A DNA stretch of 64,000 nucleotides from Corticimicrobacter populi (GTDB taxonomy: Bacteria; Pseudomonadota; Gammaproteobacteria; Burkholderiales; Burkholderiaceae_B), in contig NZ_QETA01000002.1 in assembly GCF_003123725.1 (NCBI RefSeq), forward strand, positions 1 to 64,000. The letters run 5' to 3'. The translations under genes and the position numbers were made by a program. The notes under the pieces are model-generated. The model did not search any database, had not been told where the DNA came from, and saw nothing but the letters and a program-made list of their open reading frames with translations. Positions 34,166 through 42,380 of this stretch are shown here, in pieces. The first letter of the stretch is position 1; each line of letters begins with the position of its first letter.

Positions 34166-35514
34166 GCGGTTTCTCCCATACGGCGCTGCATGGGAACCGG
34201 CCAGGCTGCATCAATGATGGCTTGCCGCGCCCAGTGTTTGGCTTCGCTGGTGCCGACGATGGTCAGGCCGGCGACATGCAATTGTTCGTTTACCCAGTTG
34301 GCAAAGCGGCCTGCAACCTGGTCTGGCCAGTCGCCCCAATGGTAGGCGGCATTGAAATCCTGGTCTTTTTTCTGCTCCTCCGGGGTTTCGCGAAGATCAA
34401 GCCCAGTGCGGTCAGCATCCAGCCAGAGCTGTTCGCACAGTGCCAGTTCGCAATCTGTGCGGGTCCAGCCGGGGTGTTGCATCTGTACTTTGATGCGTTC
34501 GACAAAAACCGGCAGTTGCGCACCCAACGCCTGTTCGATGGCTTCGCGTTTCAACCGTGTTTTCATCGTGGGGGGCGGGTTCGTGAGCAGGAAGGCTGCC
34601 AATTCCTGGATGAGCGAACGGACTTGCGGGAGGTTGCGCAGGCCATCCAGCGCCGACTTTACGTTGTGCAGTTTGATTTTGTCTTGATCTTGCCAGCGTT
34701 GGGGTGGCAGGGAGGCCAGCAGGTAGTTGATGCCACCCCGTTCACTGTTCAACTGCGAGATATTCTGTGGCTTTGTCCCGCCCAGCTTGCGAACGATCAG
34801 ATTCCGATAATCACGGTAGGGACTGTCGTGCGCTTCCTTGCTGCGGCGCGCCTGGCGGGCCAGTTTATTGGGCTCGCCAAAGCGGGCTTCCTGAATGTCG
34901 TCATGTACAGCATGCGCCAGACTGCTGGAGAACAGGGGCTGCAGCAGCAGATACTGGCTGTTGTCGCTCGGGTCGTTGCCTGTCAGCCAGTAGAGTTGCT
35001 TGGCTTTGGCGTGCGAAACAGCCTGTGTTTCAGTGCGTACCAAACCGGAAAAGGCGGTGGCCCATTCCTGGGCCGTCGTGGGATCTGTATGCAGCGCAGC
35101 CAGGAGGTCGGCGTCTGCTACCTGCATCCAGTCCAGCAGCTTGCGGCCATCGACTGCCAGTTTCAGGAACTTGAATACGTCCAGGGCAGCGGCGTTGCCC
35201 ACGACATCCTCAGCAAAGTTCTCGCCCAGCGAGTGGCTGCCGATTTCAGGATGTTGGGGCAGTGTTTCCGGATGAACATGCAGGCTGCTGCCGCGTGCAT
35301 CTGGATGGGTTGCTTTCAATACATGAGTGACGGCCTGAATCTGGCCCACCCGTCGGGCGGCATCGCCTAGCCATGTGGCGTAATCGTATTTGGCGGCGGC
35401 TTCGGCGTCGTCTTCCTTGCCCTTGAGCTTGGCATCACGTCGTGTGTTGATGAAGTCGGAGATGGTCGTACGAAAACGCTCAGAGCGGGGAGATCGTTCT
35501 GATCGGTTACTCAT
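34162..35514 (-). CDS. csy1: Cas8f (Csy1) large subunit
   Basis: 450 residues. The ATG at 35514 is preferred over that at 35526 because GGAGGA lies at ideal spacing before it. Csy1 features are FISDFINTRRDAKLKG (here TTISDFINTRRDAKLKG), ATHPDARGSSL, VVGNAAALDVFKFL, and the C-terminal AYHWGDWPDQVAGRFANWVNEQL ... GTSEAKHWARQAI. It recognises the GG PAM and, with Csy2, holds the crRNA handle. It is the first gene of the csy operon; 400 bp upstream is the divergent abiE module, so their promoters share this gap. Confidence 0.95.
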   Translation of the reverse strand: MSNRSERSPRSERFRTTISDFINTRRDAKLKGKEDDAEAAAKYDYATWLGDAARRVGQIQAVTHVLKATHPDARGSSLHVHPETLPQHPEIGSHSLGENFAEDVVGNAAALDVFKFLKLAVDGRKLLDWMQVADADLLAALHTDPTTAQEWATAFSGLVRTETQAVSHAKAKQLYWLTGNDPSDNSQYLLLQPLFSSSLAHAVHDDIQEARFGEPNKLARQARRSKEAHDSPYRDYRNLIVRKLGGTKPQNISQLNSERGGINYLLASLPPQRWQDQDKIKLHNVKSALDGLRNLPQVRSLIQELAAFLLTNPPPTMKTRLKREAIEQALGAQLPVFVERIKVQMQHPGWTRTDCELALCEQLWLDADRTGLDLRETPEEQKKDQDFNAAYHWGDWPDQVAGRFANWVNEQLHVAGLTIVGTSEAKHWARQAIIDAAWPVPMQRRMGETA

Positions 35515-35630
35515 TGGATCCTCCATGTAAAACCGAATGTGAGTCGGCTGATTGTTGGATATCGCACACGCTTTATGTTGTGTTTTATATTTACATAATA
35601 AGTTTCAAATTAAAATATGTCCATGAGCCT

Positions 35631-35662
35631 CTTATTTATTATCAATATTGTTGATTAATAAG
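35631..35662. promoter_or_regulatory. 32-bp imperfect palindrome upstream of csy1
   Basis: Two 16-bp half-sites centred on CAATATTG pair at 13 of 16 positions; the outer ends are CTTATT and AATAAG. It lies about 117-148 bp before the csy1 start, close to where a repressor or a nucleoid protein could act on the csy promoter. No gene ends here, so a terminator role is unlikely. Confidence 0.45.
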
Positions 35663-35872
35663 ATTTTTCATAAATAGATCAGAAAAAGAGTACCTTCGTT
35701 GATGTGGGTTTTTACTGTCGAATAGGCAGACGCTCACATATATCCGTGTTCCAGAGGCAAAATCTGATGGGGCTTGGTGTTGGCATGGAGCCCTCATTGA
35801 TTGGCTCAGTTGCTGCTGCTGGCCTACAGTTTTCTGCGAATGCTTCGACTGGATTCGAATCTGATTGTTATA

Positions 35873-35901
35873 TGTTAGATTTTTCAATAAAATATCTAAC
35901 A
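35873..35901 (+). promoter_or_regulatory. Candidate AbiEi operator
   Basis: A perfect 8-bp inverted repeat TGTTAGAT / ATCTAACA with a 13-nt spacer ends just before the AAAGGAG ribosome-binding site of abiEi. AbiEi-type antitoxins are known to repress their own operon through inverted repeats in the promoter, and this is the only such repeat at the right place. Confidence 0.55.
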
Positions 35902-35914
35902 AAAGGAGTCTGCC

Positions 35915-36526
35915 ATGAGCACATCCCAAGCCATTCGAGAACGCATCGCCGTCCAGTTGCCCGGCGAGCCTTTTACGCCCGCGATTTTTGCTGGGCTGGG
36001 GTCGCGCGCGGCTATCGATCAGGCGTTGATGCGGCTTGCCAAGGCTGGCAGTATTGAGCGCATTGGTCATGGCTTGTATGTCGTTCCCAAGGTCGGCCGC
36101 TTTGGTATCAAGGCGTTGCCCGCACCCGAGCAGGTCGCGCAGACAATTGCTCAGGCTGAAGGTGCGACGATTGAGATTCACGGTGCCGAGGCCGCACGGC
36201 GTTTTGGTTTCTCGACACAGATGCCGGCGCAAGCGGTGTTCTACACCAGTGGCTCGTCGCGGGTGGTCCGATTCGGGAAAATGACCGTCCGCTTGCAGCA
36301 TGTCGCTGCCCGCAAACTGGTATTGGCCGGTCGGCCAGCGGGGCAGGCGTTGTCGGCGCTCTGGTATTTGGGCCGGCATCACGTCACATCCAGTTCTTTT
36401 CGCCGGCTCGCGCAAAAATTGGCACCTCCTGAATTCCAGGCGCTGTGTTCGGCCAAGGCATCAATGCCTGCGTGGATGCTGGAAGCCCTGAGCGGCTACG
36501 AACGCAGCGAGGCGGCGCATGTCTGA
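35915..36526 (+). CDS. AbiEi-like antitoxin (DUF6088 type)
   Basis: 203 residues with a strong AAAGGAG ribosome-binding site. The N-terminal winged helix (SQAIRERIAVQLPGEPFTPAIFAGLGSRAAIDQALMRLAKAGSIERIGHGLYVVPK) is the DNA-binding part of AbiEi antitoxins. The C-terminal domain (IEIHGAEAARRFGFSTQMPAQAVFYTSG) is typical of the DUF6088 group. It should neutralise the product of the overlapping downstream gene, which AbiE systems do without direct protein contact, and autoregulate from the repeat just upstream. It lies on the plus strand, in the midst of minus-strand cas genes. Confidence 0.88.
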   Translation: MSTSQAIRERIAVQLPGEPFTPAIFAGLGSRAAIDQALMRLAKAGSIERIGHGLYVVPKVGRFGIKALPAPEQVAQTIAQAEGATIEIHGAEAARRFGFSTQMPAQAVFYTSGSSRVVRFGKMTVRLQHVAARKLVLAGRPAGQALSALWYLGRHHVTSSSFRRLAQKLAPPEFQALCSAKASMPAWMLEALSGYERSEAAHV

Positions 36527-37541
36527 TACGGCGGCTGTATCCTATTTTGATCTGCTGCCTGCCGAGCAAGCAGACCTGCTTCATGGTTTGGCCCCCATGC
36601 TGGGACGGCGAGCTGAAATTCTGGAAAAGGATATCTGGTTGTGCCAGGTGCTGGGAGTGCTTTTTACACTGCCATGTCGTAAACCCATGGCCTTCAAGGG
36701 CGGCACATCACTGTCGAAGGTCTATCAGGCCATCGAGCGTTTTTCCGAGGATATCGACGTCACGGTAGATTACCGCAGCCTGGTACAGGACATTCCTGAT
36801 CTGGCTACGCTTTCCGGCACTCAACGAAAGCGGCTGTCCGAAAAACTTAAAGTGGCATTGGCGGAGCACGTCACCAGGGAACTGGTGCCGACACTACGCG
36901 AGGTTTTACCGCAGGCGTTGCCGAATCACGAAATCACGATTGAAATCAGTGATGATGCGGAAAAACTCTGGCTTTATTATCCCAGTGCCGTAGAAAATGT
37001 CGACATCTATCTGCGGCCCAGTGTATTGATCGAGTTTGGTGGCAGAAACGCGACCTTGCCGCAGGAAACATTGACTATCGTCCCAGACGTTGTGGCACAT
37101 GTGCAGGGTTTGGTGTTGCCAACGGCAGAGGTGGCCGTACTGTCGCCGATGCGTACTTTCTGGGAGAAAGCGACGCTCATTCATGTCGAATGCCACCGTC
37201 CGGAGCTGCGTGCTGGTGCCGAGCGTCTGTCGCGGCATTGGTACGATCTGGCGCGGCTGGCCGATCACGATGTCGGTCGTCAGGCCGTGGGGGATGTCGC
37301 ATTGTTGCAGGATGTACTGAGTATCAAAGAGACCTTTTTCCGCAGCGGGTTCAGCCATTACGACCGTTGCCTGACGGGGGCACTGAAACTGGTTCCGGAT
37401 GCTGCGCTGCTTGGTGCGTTGAGACTGGATTATCAGGCGATGCTGGATGCCCAGATGTTCTATGGCGAGACTTTGCCGTTTGATGACATTGTTGAACGGC
37501 TGACCCGTTTGGAGCAGCAGATCAATCAGTCGCTTCGCTGA
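36519..37541 (+). CDS. AbiEii nucleotidyltransferase toxin
   Basis: 340 residues overlapping the antitoxin gene by 8 bp. The polymerase-beta-like nucleotidyltransferase motif is FKGGTSLSKVYQAIERFSEDIDV (GG-T-S at 61-64, metal-binding Asp78 and Asp80). The second family motif is AVLSPMRTFWEKATLIHVECHR. AbiEii/MenT-type toxins transfer nucleotides to targets such as tRNA acceptor ends and halt translation, giving abortive infection. Its last 16 bp overlap the 3' end of cas2-3 tail to tail. All motifs are intact, so it is probably functional. Confidence 0.92.
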   Translation: MSDTAAVSYFDLLPAEQADLLHGLAPMLGRRAEILEKDIWLCQVLGVLFTLPCRKPMAFKGGTSLSKVYQAIERFSEDIDVTVDYRSLVQDIPDLATLSGTQRKRLSEKLKVALAEHVTRELVPTLREVLPQALPNHEITIEISDDAEKLWLYYPSAVENVDIYLRPSVLIEFGGRNATLPQETLTIVPDVVAHVQGLVLPTAEVAVLSPMRTFWEKATLIHVECHRPELRAGAERLSRHWYDLARLADHDVGRQAVGDVALLQDVLSIKETFFRSGFSHYDRCLTGALKLVPDAALLGALRLDYQAMLDAQMFYGETLPFDDIVERLTRLEQQINQSLR

Positions 37542-40500
37542 GAAGCCAACCCTATCCAAGGGTGATACCGCCACCCGTTACGGCTGGCGTGCACTTCCAC
37601 CACGGTGAATCGTTTGGCGCACACATCCAGCGGCAGATCGAGATCATCCGCCTGTTCCGCCAGCAAAGTCAGCAGATCGAAATTTCCCCAGGCGCTGATC
37701 CCGGTTCCACAATCCAGCGTCAATGCATGCAGGCGATGGTGATCCTCGATGTGAATATCCTGGCCTCGTAGGTTTGGATCCTGCTCCACGCGATGCATCA
37801 ACAAGGTATCACCATTCTCATCAGGCAGAAAAACCAGTGTTTCCATGTCCATTGTGCTGGCACGAAACGGCTGCTGCTGCGGCAAGGCTCCTGTCAGTGA
37901 GGCTTGCGGATGCTGCCAGATGCTTGCGGCGTTTTGGTCCCTGGAGGATTGTTCTGCCGACCGGGACAGCATGGTGTCCTGTATCCGGGCCTGCTCCAGG
38001 TCTGCCAGCCTGAGTTTGGGCTGCAGGTCGGAGGCTGGTTGGATACGCGGCAAGGCGCTGATGGTGCGGTACTCTTCGGGGCGCAGCAGCTTGTCGAGCC
38101 GGTGAGAGAACAGGCGGAAGGGGTGATAGATTCTGCCTTGTGCATGTTGCGCGTTTTCTTTCTCAAAACCCGGTCGAACAAAGCAGGCTGGCGTATCTTT
38201 TTTATGCCCTGTAAATGGCCGAAAGTGCCGCAGATTCGTCTCGAATACCAGCATGTTCGGCTTGTCGCCCGGCTGGGCGCGATGGCGCTGGACGCGGCCC
38301 GCCAACTGGATCAGTGCACGCATCGAGGAGGGTTCGGCCACTGCCCAGTCGGCATCCCAGTCCCGGCCGACTTCGCAGACCGGACTGGCCAGCACGATGA
38401 ATAGCTGGTCGGTTGCCTCATGGGCGTCGATCTGTGTACGGATCTCTGGCAACTGGTAAACGGCCTGTCCTTTGTCCACCCGCCGGTTGAAAACCGTATC
38501 GAGCTGGTGCTCAATGGCCGAACGCTGCAGCAGCGGAAAGCGGGCATGATAGACGCAGAGGTGAATGTGGGTGCCCGCAGGCGCGCCTTGCTGAAACAGA
38601 TTCAGGGCAACATCGAACAGCGGTTCGATATTGGCCATGCGCACCAGGCCAAAACTGATGCGCTTGCCGCTGACGGGATCGCGTTCCGCATGATCGTGAT
38701 GCAGGCGCAGGCAGGCATCGCGCACCAGAGGGGCAAAGGCGGCGTGGCGTGCTTCTGGCGGCAGGTTCTTGGCGAGATCCAGTGGCAGCAATTCGGCACG
38801 TCGCAAAGGCGCCGCCTGTTGGAGCTGCGCGGCACGTTTGTTCACAAAGGAGCCATGCGCCTGCTTGAACGTATTGGCGCTATTGCAGGCGACGGTTTGC
38901 ACGCCAAACTCATCTGTCCAGAGGCAGGGCACGGGGAGCGCGGCGAGTGCGCCTTCAGCATGGTTTCTGCGGTTTCGCTGAAAGTGCTGGCGGCCTGACT
39001 GATAGGCCAGGAACATGCCTTCGACCAGTGCCGGTGGCAGCGTGGCCGAAGACAGGATCACGCGGGTGCCGAGCAGGCCGGCCCAATGCACCAGCCGGGT
39101 CAGGGCAGGCAGGTCTTCAAGCGAATAGTCGTCCAGCTCATCCAGTACCAGATCGCTGCTCATCAGGCGCAGCATGGGGGCGATCTGGCGGCCCGCTCGC
39201 AAGGATTCCGTGGCAGGGGCCAGGTGATCGACAGTGCATACCAGCATGGGGGCAGAAATCAGCCGCCGTATGTCCTGGTCGTGCAGGGCGCGTGTCAGCA
39301 GGGGATGGTCTGCAGTGACACCCTCGTACAGCACATGACTGTCTTCTTCGATCAGGGCCTGAGTGGAAGCCGAGCCCTGGCGCTCGGCCTGACGTTCGTA
39401 ATAGTCGAACAGTTGGCGGCTGGCTGAACCGCCGACCAGAATGGCCAGTTCATCGTCGCTCAGGTGCAGATCGGTGCGATAGCTACGCCCGGTTTGCAGG
39501 GTCAGGGTGCGCAGCCCGAGCGCATAACTGGCCCGCAGTCCCTGTTGTGGGTCGGCCAGAGCGTACAGGATGCGTGCGTTGGCCAGCGTTTTGCCGCAGC
39601 CTGTGGAGGCCATATTGATGATGAAGGCACCGTGCGCCTGGGCCGCCGTGCGCAATGCTGTTGCGGCATCGGCTGCTTTGTCCTGCCAGGCAAAGCGCGG
39701 ATTGCCGCTGCGTTTGCGCAGGCCTCGATGCCGAGCCAGGCGTGGCAGGTAGCACTCGAAGCCGGGCAGGGCATGGGCGATCAGGCTGGCATCATGGGCG
39801 ACGCCCAGCAGGTGTTTCTCCAGCGTTTGTTTGGGCTGGCCGTCGCGGTCAGTGTTGGCAAATAGCGCGGCCCTGCGTTTGCGCTTGGCGGATTCTGATG
39901 TGTTTACCTGAGGATCTGCAGGCAGGCTGGAAAAATAATGATCGGCCAGCATCAGGCACAGCCGCGACAGGTGCATGACATAGGGATTGGTCAGCCATGT
40001 GCCGGTGTCAGCGTTGGCGCGCTCCAGCAGACGTTTGGCCAATCGGGCTGCCTGCGCCTGCCATTTGGGTGCCATCACGGGGAGTGTGCCGGCCAGTTCC
40101 CAATAGGCTGCGATCCGTGCCGGATCGGCCTCCTGATAGATTTCGTTGGCGTCGTGCTTGATCTGGGAGAGTGGCTGTTCCAGCCAATAGCGAATGCTGC
40201 CGTCGTTGCGTTTGCCCAGCCATTCCTGTTTGTCGTTTTTGTAGACAGGAATAACCGGCAGGCGGTGATGGCTGACGATCAGCCAGGCGATGGCCGCAGC
40301 CAGCGGCGGCAGGTCGCGGAATGGGTGGCTTTGTGTGGCGTCGATGCCATCGCGCTGATAGCGTCCGGTGGCAGTCCAGCTTGTTTCATCGTAGGCAGCA
40401 GGATCAGCCAGGCGCTGCAGCCAGTCGGCATCGTTTTTGGCCTGGCCGACAAATGCCAGGAACAGTCGCAGCGAGACCCATTCATGCCGATAGAGATTAC

Positions 40501-40927
40501 GCTCGGTCAGGGTGCCTTTCAGCCGATTCTGAAACGCCACGCTGGCCTTGCCCAGATCGTGCAGCAGTGCTGCCAGCGTGGCGAGCAGGCGGATGTATTC
40601 TCCCGTATGCCAGTCGTTTTCATCCTGTGTGCGCAGAATGTCGCGCTGGGTCGTATTGGTGGGTACGGCACCCAGTGGATTGAACTCGCTGGCATTGCCG
40701 ACGATCCAGAGCAGTTCGCTGTGATCCAGACCGCGTATCCAGTGGCAGGCCACGGCTGTATTTTTGCGCGCTGTCTTGCGCAGCAGGCGGCGCACGGTAT
40801 CCAGCCCGGCCTGGGTAATGGGGGTTTGCCAGGTGCGTTCGCCCCGGCGTTCGGCGAACTGATCCAGTATCCGGCGGGTTTCGCTCAAGGCCCGTTTGCT
40901 GCATTGCGAAACAAACAGGACGTTCAT
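37526..40927 (-). CDS. cas3: Cas2-Cas3 fusion (type I-F helicase-nuclease with adaptation subunit)
   Basis: 1133 residues, the I-F-specific fusion. The N-terminal Cas2 domain (MNVLFVSQCSKRALSETRRILDQFAER) is followed by the HD nuclease (LLHDLGKASVAFQNRL, His123/Asp124). The superfamily-2 helicase has Walker A MASTGCGKT at 439-447, the DELDD box at 596-600, SSATLPPALVEG, and motif VI-like QLAGRVQRHR near the C-terminus. It degrades targets recruited by the Csy complex and, with Cas1, integrates new spacers. The ATG overlaps the cas1 stop by 4 bp. Instead of csy1 following directly, the opposite-strand abiE pair intervenes. Confidence 0.96.
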   Translation of the reverse strand: MNVLFVSQCSKRALSETRRILDQFAERRGERTWQTPITQAGLDTVRRLLRKTARKNTAVACHWIRGLDHSELLWIVGNASEFNPLGAVPTNTTQRDILRTQDENDWHTGEYIRLLATLAALLHDLGKASVAFQNRLKGTLTERNLYRHEWVSLRLFLAFVGQAKNDADWLQRLADPAAYDETSWTATGRYQRDGIDATQSHPFRDLPPLAAAIAWLIVSHHRLPVIPVYKNDKQEWLGKRNDGSIRYWLEQPLSQIKHDANEIYQEADPARIAAYWELAGTLPVMAPKWQAQAARLAKRLLERANADTGTWLTNPYVMHLSRLCLMLADHYFSSLPADPQVNTSESAKRKRRAALFANTDRDGQPKQTLEKHLLGVAHDASLIAHALPGFECYLPRLARHRGLRKRSGNPRFAWQDKAADAATALRTAAQAHGAFIINMASTGCGKTLANARILYALADPQQGLRASYALGLRTLTLQTGRSYRTDLHLSDDELAILVGGSASRQLFDYYERQAERQGSASTQALIEEDSHVLYEGVTADHPLLTRALHDQDIRRLISAPMLVCTVDHLAPATESLRAGRQIAPMLRLMSSDLVLDELDDYSLEDLPALTRLVHWAGLLGTRVILSSATLPPALVEGMFLAYQSGRQHFQRNRRNHAEGALAALPVPCLWTDEFGVQTVACNSANTFKQAHGSFVNKRAAQLQQAAPLRRAELLPLDLAKNLPPEARHAAFAPLVRDACLRLHHDHAERDPVSGKRISFGLVRMANIEPLFDVALNLFQQGAPAGTHIHLCVYHARFPLLQRSAIEHQLDTVFNRRVDKGQAVYQLPEIRTQIDAHEATDQLFIVLASPVCEVGRDWDADWAVAEPSSMRALIQLAGRVQRHRAQPGDKPNMLVFETNLRHFRPFTGHKKDTPACFVRPGFEKENAQHAQGRIYHPFRLFSHRLDKLLRPEEYRTISALPRIQPASDLQPKLRLADLEQARIQDTMLSRSAEQSSRDQNAASIWQHPQASLTGALPQQQPFRASTMDMETLVFLPDENGDTLLMHRVEQDPNLRGQDIHIEDHHRLHALTLDCGTGISAWGNFDLLTLLAEQADDLDLPLDVCAKRFTVVEVHASRNGWRYHPWIGLASQRSD

Positions 40928-41901
40928 GGCGCTTCCCGGCCCAGTCTGTCTGCAATCAGCTTGAGGGAGTCGATCATGAAGTCCAGCGATTCGCTGCGTG
41001 TCAGGGCTTCGATGCAGGCCTGGCGAAACTGCTGTTCATCATCGCCGCGTACTGCGCTGATGAATGCCTGCGGCAATATGATGGCATCCTTAACCAGGTC
41101 GGCGGCATCGAATACCAGACCGCCGCGCCGGGTTTTGCCATGCAGGACGGCCAGACCGTGCGGCAGGCTCAGCACCCAGGTTGCCGTGGCACCCAGCCCA
41201 TAGGCCAGATAGTTACCATGATCCAGAAAGCGATTGGCGGGATCGCCGGATTCACCACGCTGGCTGCGCACGAAGTCGCCATAGCCGGTGGCGCGCGCTG
41301 CAAACTTGAAAAGCTGCTTGGTCAGCCGGGCTTCCTCGGTCAGCAGGAAGGTCACATCCTGGGCATTTTCGACGCCTTTCGCGCAGCTTTCCAGAGCCTT
41401 GTCCAGTAGCACCGGATCTACCTCGAAGCCTGCCTCGCGCAGGGCGCGATGGCTGATCCAGCGCTCACGTATACGGGTCAGGCGGATGCGCTGGATCTGT
41501 CTGGCAGCTTCCAGGCGGCGCGTGTCGTCGAACCAGAATCGTATCCAGCGCTGCAGATATTCGGTCGGGCGGTATTCGCTTTGTGGAGAAAACCAGGCAA
41601 CGCCTACATCAATCTCATTGGCCGAAAACAGAGGCGTGCCGCCGCCTCCACAGAAACCAACCAGCACGCCTGCCTTGGCGAGTTCACGCATGGCGGCCTG
41701 GGTGATGGAAGTGCCGGTGCCAAGCAGCACGGATGTGGTGTTGGCAATCGGTATGTTCCAGTACAGCGAGCGCTTGCCTTCGTCGGTGACATATTCAACC
41801 CGACCACCATTGACCAGAACCCGGCAGTGCTCCAGGTAGTACAGGTTGGCACGCTTGGAGTGCAGGATGGTTTTCAGGGCGGAGGGGCTGATGTCTTCCA
41901 T
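40924..41901 (-). CDS. cas1: Cas1, type I-F integrase
   Basis: 325 residues counted from MEDISPSALKTILHSKRANLYYLEHCRVLVNGGRVEYVTDEG, the family start; an in-frame ATG at 41958 would add 19 unconserved residues. Active-site parts are visible: LLTEEARLTKQLFKFAARATGYG (Glu), LSLPHGLAVLHGKTRRGG (His) and GLVFDAADLVKDAIILP (Asp). It integrates spacers at the leader end together with Cas2-3. It is the first gene of the adaptation operon and is divergent from hipB across a gap of about 176 bp that contains a likely HipB operator. Confidence 0.96.
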   Translation of the reverse strand: MEDISPSALKTILHSKRANLYYLEHCRVLVNGGRVEYVTDEGKRSLYWNIPIANTTSVLLGTGTSITQAAMRELAKAGVLVGFCGGGGTPLFSANEIDVGVAWFSPQSEYRPTEYLQRWIRFWFDDTRRLEAARQIQRIRLTRIRERWISHRALREAGFEVDPVLLDKALESCAKGVENAQDVTFLLTEEARLTKQLFKFAARATGYGDFVRSQRGESGDPANRFLDHGNYLAYGLGATATWVLSLPHGLAVLHGKTRRGGLVFDAADLVKDAIILPQAFISAVRGDDEQQFRQACIEALTRSESLDFMIDSLKLIADRLGREAP

Positions 41902-42036
41902 GTAGCGCACGGTAGTCAGGGCTTGGATGCTCAAGTGTAACTGGATGTGGTGATTCATCAAGTCATTGCCTGTGCTGCAATGTGGCGGTGGTGGCTTTCC
42001 TCATGCTCGGCTGTACTGGCCTCACTAAGTCTATTG

Positions 42037-42054
42037 TGATAATCTTAATTATCA
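42037..42054 (+). promoter_or_regulatory. Candidate HipB operator between cas1 and hipB
   Basis: A perfect 6-bp inverted repeat TGATAA / TTATCA with a 6-nt TCTTAA spacer, 24 bp before the hipB start. HipB-type XRE repressors bind short palindromes in the hipBA promoter. Because cas1 is transcribed away on the other side, the site lies in a shared promoter region. Confidence 0.5.
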
Positions 42055-42077
42055 AAAATTGATTTTAGATATCTATC

Positions 42078-42380
42078 ATGAGCATTGTGTCAGCGTTGAA
42101 AGATATTCGACAAGCCCACAACTTGAGCCAGGCTGCCCTGGCCAGGCAGGCGGGCCTGTCACGCATGACCATCAACAAGATAGAAACCGGGGCTGTTGAT
42201 CCACAGGTGTCTACGCTTGAGGAGGTGGCCCGCGCTCTGGATGTCGAGTTTCTGGTGGTGCCCAGGCACTTGAAAGCCGATCTGGAGGCATTTTTGCGGT
42301 CAGGTGGTCGATACCTGGGGCAGCCTGCTGGAGCAGAGGCACCCAAATCGGTGGTGGATCAGATTTTGAGTCAGCCATGA
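42078..42380 (+). CDS. hipB: HipB-type XRE antitoxin
   Basis: 100 residues. The N-terminal XRE helix-turn-helix (ALKDIRQAHNLSQAALARQAGLSRMTINKIETGAVDPQVSTLEEVARALDVEF) covers two thirds of the protein, followed by a flexible tail that in HipB proteins helps bind HipA. Its stop overlaps the hipA start by 4 bp. It should repress the hipBA promoter through the palindrome at 42037-42054, and its binding could touch the divergent cas1 promoter. Confidence 0.9.
   Translation: MSIVSALKDIRQAHNLSQAALARQAGLSRMTINKIETGAVDPQVSTLEEVARALDVEFLVVPRHLKADLEAFLRSGGRYLGQPAGAEAPKSVVDQILSQP

Larger units (their letters stand above)
35515..35914. promoter_or_regulatory. Shared control region between csy1 and abiEi
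   Basis: A 400-bp non-coding gap, markedly AT-rich near both ends, that must hold the leftward csy promoter and the rightward abiE promoter. Two strong repeats lie in it: 35631-35662 and 35873-35901, listed separately. The middle (about 35700-35850) is nearer genomic GC and shows no convincing gene; a 117-codon frame there overlaps abiEi out of frame and looks spurious. Confidence 0.6.

Noticed and set aside
35704-36057. 117-codon frame between csy1 and abiEi
   Set aside because: It has no ribosome-binding site, overlaps abiEi in another frame by more than 140 bp and has no conserved features; the region is more likely a control region.
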